Source: Apostichopus japonicus
Lineage: Eukaryota; Echinodermata; Holothuroidea; Aspidochirotida; Stichopodidae
Reading direction: 5' to 3'
Assembly (NCBI RefSeq): GCF_037975245.1
Contig: NC_092583.1
Location: 4,685,264 to 4,749,263, forward strand
DNA: 64,000 bases
Shown here: positions 46,901 to 58,762 of the stretch, piece by piece
How the letters are laid out: each line of letters opens with the position of its first letter
How positions within the stretch are numbered: the first letter of the stretch is position 1
The notes under the pieces: generated by a model
Database searches by the model: none
What the model saw: only the letters and a program-made list of their open reading frames with translations
Told to the model about the DNA's origin: nothing
Made by a program: the position numbers and the translations under genes

Positions 46901-48236
46901 TAATCAGTTAAGAATGTTGAATTGACGAGATACAATAAGTTGTCAATATTTTGCAGAAAATTGATCAATTGCTCAGATGAACAATTGAACATTTTGCAGA
47001 AAAATGTTGAATTGACGAGATATGATAAGTGGTTAATTAGACATAATGCAGAGATTGTTCAATTGCTCAGATGGAATGAAAAGAACAATTGAACATTTTG
47101 CAGAAAACTGTTGAATTGACAAGATATGATAAGTTGTCAATTAGACATTTTGCAGATAATTGTTCAATTGCTCTGTTAAAGCAACTGAGCAATCCAACAT
47201 TTTCTGATGTAGGATAAAATATTATCTTGTTTTCTAAACAATTTACTGAAATAATGTCAACTTAATGGGGCAAAGATTTTCTTATGTTGATAACACTTTC
47301 AAGTTTCCGTAACTCTCCCATTGAAACAAATTGATCTGTTTGCTAAATACAGGGCTCTGCTGTGTAGTGTATGCCTATAGTTGAAAAAGTGAGGGGGAAT
47401 GCACATACTCCTGCTCCCTGACTTTTCTAAGAGGGGGCCGTCGGGAGGAGGGTGGGGTCCCCTTGATCCTGTGTCTAAGAGGTATAACAGTTGAACGTGA
47501 GTAATATGGTTGTAGTTAGTTTATGTTGTGGCTTACGAAGCGATGGTGTTACCTTTCTATCTCTGACGTGTAGTAAAGGAGCTCGAAATTCGATACAAAA
47601 AAAAAAACAAGAAAAATTTAAAATGCTGTAACATCGGTCTCTCAACCCCCCCCCCCCCCCCTAACTCATACCCTAACTAATAACAGTAACCTTCTACATC
47701 CTCCAATTAATTGTTCCAAGGAAGGAACATGATCAAATTTCGTTTCGCTTATTTCTACCATTAAATCACAATGATGTTACATTTGTTAATACATAGTTAT
47801 AGGAATGAGGCAGCGGGACCAGAAGTAAGATAACTTTTCGAGCCCGGCCCCTCACATAATAAATATGAGAAAATCAAAGTTTATATAGAGGAAAGAAAAC
47901 AAATTTAATGGAAAATTGGTAATTTGTAGAAATAAATAATTACTGCTGAAGTGTTGCTATACACTTCATAGGTAATTTGGACCAAAAATATGTATTAATA
48001 TTTAAGATACACCTCGTGTTGTTATATCCTGGATACCCGCGGGACTGGTTCATGTGTCTCCATTGGATATGATCAGCTAACTCGAACCATACTTAAGTTT
48101 CATACAAAAAATAAAGTTAAAAAACACGAGATATTCGATTCCTTGTTGTAGATTACGGTTACAGCTTAAAACGAAGCCAGTGAATCAGCTGATACTTTCA
48201 ATGAAAGAGAAGATGCAACATAAAGTAGCAGCGTTA
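43917..48236 (+). repeat. Segmental duplication, copy 2
   Basis: Direct repeat of 1-3936. It includes sub-repeat X twice (45024-45806 and 47364-48165) and a ~390-base block (46585-46965) lacking in copy 1. It ends abruptly at 48236 within what is the palindrome loop in copy 1, so it lacks the inverted arm. Confidence 0.9.
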
Positions 48237-49577
48237 AATGTAATCGATAACATTATAACGTACTCTCAAGTGCGACATTATTTCACATTCGACAAAATGG
48301 TTTAATTTCATTTATCAAAATTGCACAAAGATATCCCCCCTTCCTAACAGATACACAGTTTATCTTGAATCCGTTATTCTGTGCAAACACTAAAAGGTAG
48401 TTTATATTCTTGCCGAGATTGGTCAAAATGGTATAACATTAGGCTCCTTTATTTACAAACTTTTGACTGTAATTTCTGTCCCAAATCTTGCATCCAAAGT
48501 AGGCTAGTTGTTGGTGTTGATATTTTCTCAAGGTTTTCGAGAAAAAACCTGTTGTGACATTCATGTAAGAAATGAACATATATTTACTGCTCCGGAGTAT
48601 TTAATTGCAAGAGAGAGGTTGTTGATAAATGTAGCTAACAGACTTACAACACAAATGAAAAGGCATGTACCAAGAAATTTTCCCTTCCATGCATGAAATA
48701 TACTCCATTGCAAGCAATATAAAATTTGCATATCTACAAAGAGAAGTATTTATGAAGGAATAACTAAATCAGAATTATGCAAAATTATGAAAAAAATGAA
48801 TGCAAACAATGAAAGAAAAGAAAACAGCAATTTATGCTCGCAAAAACAAATGATGTGTTTATCCCTCCATTATGAAAAGTAATTTCAAGTGGTTTATGTA
48901 CTAAAGTCAGCTGATCCATAAGTATGGGGTGGATGGAAGATTTTAATTATTAATCCCTCTGTTATTTTAGGGCATTATATTTTGGGAGGGGCTAGAAACA
49001 AGCGTTCCTGACGATGACTGTGCTGCTGGTCACAGCACCCACTAATTAATACATGTTAATGACGCAATAAAGAAAAACTATAAGCTGTGTAAATATTAAT
49101 ACACGCTCTATTACTGATAGGTGGCTTACCCTGTGGGTGGGGAATGGGATGGGGTGGTGGTAGGGGTAGGGAAGGGTGAGGGAGAAATGGGGGAAGGGTT
49201 GGGAAGGGGTTGCACTACAAGTGATGGAGAAGGGTTGACAAATGCACTTTGTTAGATGTGAAGTTTTATCCTCCAGGTAAGATTAGCAAGGAATAAAGTT
49301 AAGTCACTGATAAAAGGAAATTTTACTAATTAAACAATAACTTGATCCAAGAATTTTGAGCTCTGTCGATTTGATCATTGGTCGATATCATCTCTCATTA
49401 AATTAACTGATGGATACATTGAGCATCATTGACGGCCCAACATTCGCCGTGTGTTCGAAAAAAATTATTATGTAACAGTTATGTCTCATAAAGAGAGGTC
49501 AATCTGTAAAATTTACTTTAATTTTTCTTTTGATTAAAACTACATTAATTTCTTGGTTAAATCAATTTTCATTCCAG
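48237..49577 (+). other. Intron upstream of catulin exon at 49578
   Basis: No further catulin exon recognised. A G-rich patch lies at 49130-49215. Confidence 0.35.
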
Positions 49578-49781
49578 GAGCAAACCAACATTGCCAAAAG
49601 TGGCCTTGAGTTGAAGCTTCTGACTTCAGAGCTTTACGCAGAGACCGATCGGTGGAGCGACCAGGATAACGACATCATAAGGAGAGCCCGGAATCTTTCC
49701 AGTATGGCCTATGCTATGCACATGTTCAGCTCGGGTCAAGGGTCATTGAGAACCACATAAGACTTATTCAAACAAGCAGAG
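49578..49781 (+). CDS. CTNNAL1: Alpha-catulin exon with in-frame TAA (fourth from last)
   Basis: 68 codons between ATTCCAG and GTATAA, phase 0 at both ends. The sequence ELKLLTSELYAETDRWSDQD, NDIIRRARNLSSMAYAMHMF and GQGSLRTT aligns with the alpha-catenin/alpha-catulin C-terminal domain (W-D..-NDII.-AK, F-..G-G-LK-TT). Codon 61 is TAA (49758-49760), followed in frame by DLFKQAE, which the family continues with. A single C-to-T change of CAA (Gln) would explain it. If real, the product lacks its last 163 residues. Upstream exons were not located. Catulin scaffolds Rho-GEF and NF-kB signalling and links to the cytoskeleton in vertebrates. Confidence 0.8.
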
Positions 49782-50472
49782 GTATAAACGACATTCTGTC
49801 ATTGCGGAAGTAAAAATATAAAGCATGTTTGGTAAGAGAGGTGGCAAAACAACATATATTTATTCCATTTGTTTTTGGAAGAACCAGTGACTTGCTAACT
49901 TACCGGAGAGCATACTTTCCGCAAACAGGATGGTACCATTGTCAAACTGACAACCCAACCCCCCCCCCACCCCTCCTTCCCCTCTCAGTTTCAGCCCTTC
50001 ATTTTAGGGACTTATCATTATGATGGCTTGCATATCATTGCCTACCATAATATGAGAATCAAACCTGTTCGGTCCCTAAGAGAGTATCCTTAATATCGTT
50101 GAATAGAAAACAGATTAACCGAGCTAACCGATGTTTACTATCTGTCAGAATCAACATAGCTAATCTTGCGCCTTTCTGTCTGTGTAGACCTATATGAACA
50201 GATCAACAGGTTGACAAATGAAATGACTTGAAGCAAGTCTTGGTACAGGTTGAACTAACATTATTTTAGCCAATTAGGCTACCAGGAAAACAATAATAAT
50301 CAACCAGTTTTCCCTTCCTGTATAATATCCCTCACACTCCTCCAGTAACTTGAGATTTGTAGTTCCTTGTTATTAGCCTCTAATCTTTTAAGCAAATTTT
50401 AATATACCTCTCGTCTATATATTTCATCTTCTATCGACGATTCCCAAATTTATCTCTGGTTTCTACTTTCAG

Positions 50473-50652
50473 TACTTCGCAGAGGAGGGTAATAAGTTAT
50501 TCCGCTGTGTCAGGGATACCACCTTCCAGGCTCCGGACTGTCAACTCCGGAGTGATTTAGTGCATCTTCTAGATAGAGTGCTTTCTTATTGCCAACAGCT
50601 TCTGTTCATTACAAGAACACCAGCGACTGGAAAAGTAGCGACTTTCAATAAG
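50473..50652 (+). CDS. CTNNAL1: Alpha-catulin exon, third from last
   Basis: 60 codons, phase 0, between TTTCAG and GTTTGT. It reads YFAEEGNKLFRCVRDTT, then DLVHLLDRVLSYCQQLLFI and TPATGKVATFNK. This is the helical bundle segment of alpha-catenin relatives with the Y-CQQL core, and closer to catulin (VGK.ATF.K-like end) than to alpha-catenin proper. Fully open and well conserved, which makes the upstream stop more surprising. Confidence 0.85.
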
Positions 50653-50833
50653 GTTTGTCAATTCTTGATCCAGAGTGTTGTTATAATTTAACGATGCGAT
50701 GCCGTAAATTTGACTGTCTCTTCTTGCAGTTGTGTCATCGTTGTTTTGACCAAGTGCGACATACAATACTTCCATTTATGACAAAGTTGAATGGCATAGA
50801 TATCAATGCCGACTTTTGCTTTCATTATGTTCC

Positions 50834-50838
<5 letters not shown>

Positions 50839-50868
<30 letters not shown>
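50839..50868 (+). repeat. (TA)n microsatellite in intron
   Basis: About 15 TA units flanked on both sides by TTCCCACACA. Confidence 0.9.
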
Positions 50869-50870
<2 letters not shown>

Positions 50871-51629
50871 CCACACACATATTCTCCTGACTATATGGTT
50901 TTCAATCATTCATTAGCTATGGTAGAAGTGGTACCTAATTTATCTATAATTTATCAGTAATATGGGAGTGATATGTCTTGCTGCCTGAGTCATCTGTCTG
51001 GGATCAATCACCTGATTGGAAATGACCACCACTGACTCTTTATTTTCTCACCATTTGTTTTTAGTTTCTGTCGGTCAACTGCATCCGGATAGGGAACAGC
51101 TATGCATAGTGGCAGTCTTAATTAACTTAGTTAAAACAGCTTTCAACAATTGTTATCTTACATCCTACTTGATACTCTTGTAGCATGGGACTTGTATATT
51201 CTATTGCGTGTCCAATAGGTGAAGCTCACCTCCTATTGGGAGATACTATTTTGGCTGTTACTAAAAATGCTTTTACAATCGTGTACTTGTTTTGTATTCA
51301 ATTCTGTTGCTCTTCTGTTGATAGCCTCACATTGAATACTTCTATTATAAGTCATAAATGTGCTAGACAGACAACAGACTTGCAAGCTTTCATCAAGAAT
51401 TTTCTAATCTCATGTTAGTGCTGCCATTCTCAGCATCTCTAATTATTCTCTAGGGCTCTTAATATCTGACTTAACCCTCCTCAGCATCTGGACATCAATT
51501 ATTTGGAAACCCCAAGAATCATTTAAACTTCTAGTAACTTAAGCTTAACAAGTCTGGTCAACCGTTAAGGCCCTCTGTATGCCCTATGTAGCATCACTGC
51601 AATCTATATTTACAGCTTCTCATTGTTAG

Positions 51630-51722
51630 CCCACCCAACTCCCCCCTCCTTCCCCCTCCCACCCAACTCCCCCTCCTTCCCCCTCCCACCTAACTCCTCC
51701 TCCTTCCCCCTCCACCCCCATC
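51630..51722 (+). repeat. C/T-rich tandem repeat, ~28-base units
   Basis: Three to four units of CCCACCCAACTCC followed by CCTCCTTCCCC, immediately before the 51731 element. Confidence 0.75.
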
Positions 51723-51730
51723 CCACTCAA

Positions 51731-52797
51731 CAGTGGCGGCGGAACCGGGGGGGCTTGGGGGGGGCTCAGCCCCCAATAAAAAATTGAGGGGGCAAATGCA
51801 TGATAAGCCCCCCCAATATTTACCAAGGCTCCGAAACGTGCATCTGCCCATTTTTCAATGCATACTTGTCGATCTGTCCGATGCACACGTATACTCTATA
51901 GGTGTAATAATTTTAGTAATTTCTGGGGGACCCTCGGCCCGTCCCCTGGCTATAGACCACATTGTCACCCCAACCGCGTCTTCACGCCCCGTGAAAAGTG
52001 GAAGCAGTGAGTGTGAGTACCGGTAAGCGTAACACAACTTCGTCTTAGGCCAATGACTTGCCTCATTTTTACTTAGTGGCGGAGCGTCCACATATACAGT
52101 CAGGGGGCGGATGCCCCCCCCCCCATGACGGACTCAAATGGACTGCTGGCGCCCTTTTCAGCTTTTCACTACTTTTTACTTATTCGCATTTTTGACTATT
52201 TTATTGCGCTCTCATATACCTATTGACATTTGTCATATTCTGTTGGTGTAATTTTCCGACAAAATGGCGACGACACCTATTTATTCTCCGTTTATCTGCA
52301 AATTAGCAAGGCCCCGGAAAGGGTCATTTCCTGCAATCTAGGGAGTATCTTTACTCAAAAATTTTCTGTACGCTCCGCGCCAACCTGTGGTGGCGCTCCG
52401 CTTAGACAGTGTCAAAAGCGCCCCTACAGACCATTCTTGCCCTCCCTGACAAATACTCTAGCTCCGCCACTGCCCTTACTACACTCAAAAATATCTTTGC
52501 GAGTACACTACGAGTAATAGCTACTCTCTTAAAAAAACCATCGAATATACAAATTACAATGTTTTTACAGACTTTTACGTGCAATCTGAGAAATTGCAGG
52601 CTTGAGACCCATATTTTAGGGCTAGGTATTCGCAGCATAAAACACTCGGAAAGTGCCGTTTCCGGCCATCTGGGGGTTTGAAAAAAACCAAAATTTTATT
52701 GTACGCTCCGCGCCAACCGATGGTGGCGCTCCGCTTAGATAGTCTCCACACATTAGTCCCCCCCCCCCCCAATAATTTTTCCGTTCCGCCGCGCCTG
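51731..52797. mobile_element. hAT-like element in catulin intron, 1067 bp
   Basis: Ends CAGTGGCGGCGGAACC and GTTCCGCCGCGCCTG, with perfect 8-base duplications CCACTCAA at 51723-51730 and 52798-52805. It contains the shared module at 52650-52744 and a nested element. Confidence 0.9.
52074..52472. mobile_element. Nested hAT-like MITE, 399 bp
   Basis: Ends TAGTGGCGGAGC and GCTCCGCCACTG are inverted. The flanking 8-mers TTTTTACT and CCCTTACT agree at only five positions, so the borders are less certain. Carries the shared module at 52318-52413. Confidence 0.6.
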
Positions 52798-52806
52798 CCA
52801 CTCAAT

Positions 52807-52900
52807 GCAGGTTTCCAGACCATCATTATTACAATGATTCTTTTGTTCTTTGCAGGTTTCCAGATCATCACTATTACAATGATTCTTTTGTTCTTTGCAG
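52807..52900 (+). repeat. 45-base tandem duplication carrying the 3' splice site
   Basis: The sequence from GTTTCCAGA to TTCTTTTGTTCTTTGCAG is present twice just before the catulin exon at 52901. Use of the first acceptor would add 45 bases that include an in-frame TGA. Confidence 0.85.
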
Positions 52901-52984
52901 GTTGACAGTACCATTCAAGACACCAAGCTACTTCTCACCATTCTCATCCGAATATTACCGTTATGTAATAGCCTTGCCTCCCAA
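52901..52984 (+). CDS. CTNNAL1: Alpha-catulin exon, penultimate
   Basis: 28 codons, phase 0, between TTTGCAG and GTACGT, reading VDSTIQDTKLLLTILIRILP and NSLASQ. It corresponds to the VDS-..I/Q-.LM..V helix at the end of the alpha-catenin fold. The acceptor is duplicated (52807-52900). Confidence 0.85.
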
Positions 52985-53139
52985 GTACGTATCCATAAAC
53001 ACAACTAGAATATATCAACCATATCATGATAATTCTCAATATTATTAACCCAAAACAGTTTTTTGCCTAACCCTCCCTAGCCCCCTCTCCGCCCCCAACC
53101 ACAGTATCTTTACTTTGCAACCTTCAGCAAACATCTCTA

Positions 53140-53530
53140 GAGCATTGCGGTCAAGTGGTTAAGGCAGTGGACTTGTGATCTAATGTTTGCTGGCCAGATC
53201 ATTACGTTGTGTCCTTGGACAAGGCACTTTATCTCCACTACCTGTCTTCACCCAGGTGTATAAATGGGAACTTGCAAGGCAACTTATAAAAATATAGTTG
53301 AATGCGCCAGTTTGTGGCTGCACCCTATGGGAAGTCACCCAGGGGACATGAGGATGAGGTGCACTGAAGTGCCCCAGGAGGGATAGTATGAATTGTGCAC
53401 ACTTTGGTGTGTGGGTGTGACAAGTTACCAACTATCTGGGGTTAAGTTGTAAAGTCGTGTGAGAGGGGCCTTGGCCTCATATAAGACTGTAAACCCTCAA
53501 CTTTTCTATCAGCTCAGTGATGGGGTTAAC
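53140..53530 (+). mobile_element. tRNA-derived SINE
   Basis: The A-box-like GCGGTCAAGTGGTTAAGGC at 53147 is followed by a degenerate B-box region, then the common SINE body TGTGTCCTTGGACAAGGC...CACCCAGGTGTATAAATGGG. No terminal A-run or target duplication was identified with confidence. Confidence 0.65.
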
Positions 53531-55064
53531 AGTTTACCAGAGGAAACATTTTATCTACCCAGGTTATGTTTGGTTTGATAATGTTACTTACTGTTTCCAA
53601 TAAATTTAACCTGGTATCCTTGATATATTTGACTGATAGTAAAGTTCTGGAATTTTCAGTGCTCTATACAACTCTTGTTTCCCTTTCTCACGTTGGTCAT
53701 TGAAATAGTATATAGTGTTGGAGAATTGCATCTCTTAAAATATAACTTTGGTCCATCCGACTTTTTTTTATAATATGCTAATACTTTTATGTAAATATGC
53801 TCAGAAATCTGTAATCTCAAAATATCCCCCTTTTTTTCTACATTTCCTTTATCCAGATTGAGAAATCAGGAGAAATTGGTAAAAAAACTTGTAGATAACA
53901 TCATTTTGACAATGAGTTAGTTCAAAAATTAGGATCCATGGAATATGATGAAAGCTGCACAGAGCGAATTTTTTTCAGAATATTTTCTGGTTGTCCATAC
54001 TCTTTGGTTGTTCAAACAGAAAATTTGGTTGTCTACAAAACTGAAAAGAATTAACAAAGAATGACTAATATGTTCACTGCAGGAGTGATATGTAGATTTA
54101 GTGAATAGAACACCAGGTTTGGGTCAATCATAGGTCTACCAATTTTTTTTTTTTGGCTCCAAAGTGATGGCAGGTGATAAAAAATGATCATATTATCTAT
54201 TTTGAGTTATTTAGTCAACAATACAATTTGAATTTGATGTAAATAACAAATTATCCACCAGACAACCTTTTGGTTGTCTGAACAGAAATTTGGTGGTCTC
54301 AGGTGACCATTAATAATTTACCCTGGTGAAAATATTATTAATGATATGGCAGATTCTAAGGTTAATGACAACTTAACTATATGGACATATGTAAGGGAAC
54401 AAATCTATGAGCACAGGAATACAACTCAATTTTCTGGTAATGCACTCTCATATCTTCAAAGTGACTCTGTTTTTTACTTTATATGCTAGGAAGACCAAAA
54501 ATTGGTCACCTGGGTCAAATGCTACAGTTAATACCATCAGTAGACCATTTCTAAGCTGCTTTTTTTTCCCTTTTTTTTGCTAAACATTTGATTTTTTAGT
54601 TTGTTTACATTTTAAATGTTTTGAAAGTTTTAAAATTGATTTGTTAATGTCTTGGGATAAATTTTTTAGGGTTATACATGCCAACCCCCCCCCCCCAATT
54701 AAAGATAAAAATAAAAACACTGTTTATGCTATGAAGTGATATTAGCATGTTTTACTTTATGACTAGCCCTGATAACTATCAGAGGATAGGGATAGGGAAG
54801 GGGGATGGGAAAGAATATAGGCTTATGTTTAGTTTACCTGTCTGTACCTTAGAGTCATTGACTTGCCTAATCTCATCTTAAGTGGAATATCAAACTGCCA
54901 TTCTGTTCTGTCACCCCACGTTTTAATTAGATACTAAATTACAACACATAATTTAGTATACTTGTGTACTATTCCCTACTGAGGTAATCCTTGTTAGATT
55001 CCCCTTGTCACTGTATTTTCCCCCTTTCACACTTAGTGGTAGAATTTGAAGATTCTTAAATCGT
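53531..55064 (+). other. Catulin intron, unassigned
   Basis: AT-rich; a C-run near 54690. No exon or named repeat seen. Confidence 0.4.
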
Positions 55065-55660
55065 GATGCCATTGAGCAAATTGTTCACTCATTTATTAGT
55101 CTTGATAATGGAAATTCACTTTTGTATGGTCTACCACAATGCCAGCTTTCCAGACTCCACCGCCTTCAAAGTACTGATGCACGTATTGTTACTTTGTCAA
55201 GAAAATCCTGTCATATAACACCTATACTTAGAGAACTTCATTGGCTACCAATTTCCTATAGAATCATCTACAAAATTATGCTCCTTGTTTTTCAAATCAC
55301 TGAACAAAATGGCTCGAATCTACATCTCTGAATTACTAGTGCTTTAATCACCACCACGGAACCTTCGTTCCAGCAACATGTTACTTCGGGAACAGAGATC
55401 CAGAAACTCATGGGGTGATAGGTCTTTTGAGGTTGCTGCCCCTCGTCTTTGGAATGCACTACCACTTAAACTGAAGTCGTGTACCAGTATTTTGACTTTC
55501 AATGAACTCCTTAAAACTCATCTCAAGTTTTTTCTGTTCTTTTACCATACCTTTTGTTTTCTCTATTTTGCGCCTTGAGCACCCCGCAGGGCGGATATGT
55601 GCGCATTATAAATCGCTATTATTATTATTATTATTACTATTATTATTATTGGTAGTAGAT
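55065..55660 (+). mobile_element. L2/CR1-type LINE 3' fragment with (ATT)n tail
   Basis: Degenerate reverse transcriptase C-terminus in two frames: LLYGLPQCQLSRLHRLQS, then HITPILRELHWLP (55065-55331), then SWGDRSFEVAAPRLWNALPL and TFNELLKTHL (55378-55520). The typical 3' end GAGCACC...GGGCGGATATGTGCGC runs into (ATT)n at 55617-55650. A stop and frameshift separate the halves; dead copy. Confidence 0.9.
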
Positions 55661-55800
55661 TTCAACATGTCTACCAGTGACCTAATACACTGTGTTTTTT
55701 CTCTGACCGGGTATTCTCATAACACCACTAGTTTCATTAGTTTTGAACACACTTGCCAACTGCAGAGTTATAAAGTTCAAGACACTGACTCGCACATTGT

Positions 55801-55885
55801 CTTGGTTACCTATGGTAACTTGGTTACCTATGGTAACCTGGTTACCTATGGTAACTTGGTTACTTATGGTAACTTGGTTACCTAG
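55801..55885 (+). repeat. 18-base palindromic tandem repeat
   Basis: Nearly five units of GGTTACCTATGGTAACTT; each unit is itself almost self-complementary. Confidence 0.9.
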
Positions 55886-56710
55886 TGTAACCTATAAGTT
55901 CCATTTAGTTTACGCTGCGTGCACTATTTCGTTTACTAGGTTAAAATAGCTTTATTCATTTCCATTACGTTTTAGCACAAAATAACATATACACAATATT
56001 TGGATTGTCATTAATTTTACCATGAAACTTTAATTATTTTATATTTTGTTCTTCGCACATATAGTTTGGTTATTGGTTCTGAGTATTACCTCTGTCATAA
56101 CAGTCTCTGGGAAGTTAAGGTCATACATACTGTATCAGTTGGTTGTGTTGATCACCAGTCTATTACTCCTTGACCATTTTATTTTTTAAACCGTGAAGTT
56201 GTTGTTTCGAATTGTTGAAAAAAAAATCAAAATTTCACTGTTTCTAACATGACTTAAAAAATCAGTTTGCAGTAATGACATATTAAGATTAAACAGTTAC
56301 AGGTGTTACAAGTCACAGACTGGTATACATTAATAAGATATCAAAATATGTTAAATAAAATAATGGTTTCCTTCGTCATCATCGTTAACAGTTGATATAT
56401 CACGTAAAAATTGAAGTCAACTTCCTTGAAAACCCCTTCACTGAGACTTGTTTTTCTTTGTATTTAAAGAATAGGGATCTTGAGGTCAAAGGGCATAACC
56501 AATAGTATGACTTGGATCAATGGGTGGTTTTTAATTTATAAGGTGAAAAGAAGTATGGACTCTTGAATAAACGGATTGGAATACTCTGGTGTTAATACTC
56601 TTGTTTTTAAGACTATTTGTGTCATTGTTTCCATGTTATTGTTTCTTTATCAAGTGTTTCCTCATAACCTGACCATAACCTGCATATTTGACCTTTTGGT
56701 TTTTTGACAG

Positions 56711-56917
56711 TACCATCTTCCAATCAATCGATCGCCAAGCCTTAGAAGTCGGCCGTCCCACTCAAACTCGTCGTCCATCACCGAGTCGGGGACGAGCGGT
56801 GACGAGACGGACTCCATGGGGAGCAGCGGTAACTCGGACGGTAGTTACAAGAGGGCGCCCTTTCCCATGTATCGTCACAAGTTACTTCATAATTCACATT
56901 CACTAGATAGGCCTTAA
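56711..56917 (+). CDS. CTNNAL1: Alpha-catulin last exon
   Basis: After TTGACAG, 68 codons and TAA in phase 0 from the previous exon. It reads YHLPINRSPSLRSRP, a Ser/Thr/Asp-rich stretch (SSSITESGTSGDETDSMGSS), then a basic tail KRAPFPMYRHKLLHN. The start resembles the catulin tail that follows the helical domain. The longer frame at 56688-56906 is out of phase and is rejected. Confidence 0.8.
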   Translation, partial: YHLPINRSPSLRSRPSHSNSSSITESGTSGDETDSMGSSGNSDGSYKRAPFPMYRHKLLHNSHSLDRP

Positions 56918-58604
56918 GAGTTTCTTTCGTATATATATCTTTTTTTTTATCAGTTGGCTCTTTTGACGTGCCTATAATATTAAGTATTTAACATGCTGCA
57001 CAAATCTTCATTAATCTCTTCGACAGAGAGCTCAGATTGACAGAAAACATACGTCAATCTTTCTTCTCTGTCAATGTGCTGTAACGTTTTCTCTGGTAAC
57101 GATATCGAATGGTGTTCTTGTCAGGATAAGATAGTTATTGTGCATTGCGGAGGTGATAAAAGAAGAAATGTGGGAGTGCTATTAGCCTAGGATGTATGAA
57201 GGAGGGTTGAATGGGGTGGGGGATGGGGAGTAGAGAGAATGTTTACTAGACGTAATAATGCTTACTACATCTTACTAGAGGTAAGACATGATACCATGAG
57301 TTGAAGTACTCAAATAAATCACTGGTGATACACACATATACACAGTTATAGAAAGAGAAACGTATTGAAACATCAAATGGAGATTAGCCAACTACATTAT
57401 CACTCATATATACGTGAAATATAAACATATTTAGCCCCGGTATTTTATAAACTTGGCAGGATTTTGACAACATTTATTTTCAGTGTTCTGGCAGTTAAAA
57501 TCTTTGGGAGATAAAGATTTATTTTGCTATTTCTTGACTTCAGCTTTAAGAATTAAAACATTTTATCATATTTTATTTTATTATGTTATTTCCTTTTAAT
57601 GCTTCCCAAAAGTATTCTTATGCGTTGTTATTCATATTATCAGCTCATAAATATTTATTAGCCAATAGCTTACAATCGATATTCATTATCATATATGAAT
57701 ATTAAACAGCCAAAAAAAAACTTTTTTCGTTTTTTATTTATTTATTTAAGAATGTTTCTACTGATTTGGTTTTAATGATGAAACAACCAGATCACAGTTC
57801 CTTCACAAATTTTCTTCCATTTATCTTGAGAAACCCTCGTACTTAAAGGTTAACAGTATCGGCCCCCAAATATGCTAAAAAGTTGGATAATGGTCACCCT
57901 TGCTTAAACTTCAAGATGTATTTTGATGCCACTATATAGGTACAGTAGTTAAGCACACTGAGATATTTAATTATCTAGTTTTGATAATTCTTATTGACTG
58001 GGATTAATTTGGATGATCAAAGCCCCCAAGAAATGAAATTTTTCCCCAAAAAGCCCAAATTTTAGGACCAATACTGATGACTGATAAGATTCCTTTCACC
58101 TTGTGGTAACTTGTTACCTTCCGTTTCGATTTTGATTTAGTGATCGGTTCTAATATTTTAGTTTTCATTAGATCAAACAGTTCTGGAATGTCTAAGTTTG
58201 CCAATTATTAATACCTTAATCTCTCTATAATTTATTTTGGAAAAAATCATCAAAAAACTATTTTCTTTGGATTTTCATCTTTCTTTTTCTATTTTTTTTT
58301 GGTATGTTATATGAATGTATTCAATGATTATTGAACAATATTGTTATTATTTGTGTTTACAATGGCATACTTTAATTAATATCTGATATTTTTCCCCCTT
58401 CTTGTTATACCTGAGTTATTGAAATTGATTTGCAATGAAGTAATTTGCCAAATGGTAATTAGTGGTGGTTGGTCTAATTAACTTTAAAAAGTTTTATTTT
58501 ATTCAAAAATTTTAATCAGAATCTGCAAAAGTGAGTACTTTATGCTTTAAAACAAAGGTAGCCTATCTCACCTATTTTGGGCAACCATTTGGATTAATTT
58601 ACAG
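56918..58604 (+). other. 3' flank of catulin
   Basis: Likely 3' untranslated region first; AATAAA at 57313-57318 is a possible polyadenylation signal. The rest is AT-rich with no recognised feature. Confidence 0.35.
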
Positions 58605-58741
58605 TTCTATATACAAAGGGTATCCATGAGTCATTGTACCAGACACTAGTCAGCTTCCAACCCTACAGTCTCATTGAGGAGGGTGATGTCATATCTGTCC
58701 TAATGCGCGTGGTCCGTTCTGTGTTACGCAACTCTGAATGA
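58605..58741 (+). CDS. Candidate orphan 3' exon of an unidentified gene
   Basis: After TTTACAG, 44 codons and a stop in entry phase 1: LYTKGIHESLYQTLVSFQPY, then LIEEGDVISVLMRVVRSVLR and NSE. The composition is strikingly protein-like and codon third positions look normal. The phase does not fit the catulin exon at 52901 (phase 0). No partner exon found, family not recognised; could be chance. Confidence 0.35.
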
Positions 58742-58762
58742 AAAGTTACACGATGGCGTTAA

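Noticed and set aside
53140-53215. tRNA gene
   Set aside because: A-box present but the B-box and stems are degenerate, and a SINE body follows.
56688-56906. 72-codon Arg/Thr-rich frame
   Set aside because: Out of phase with the catulin exons. The phase-0 frame from 56711 to 56917 fits the gene.
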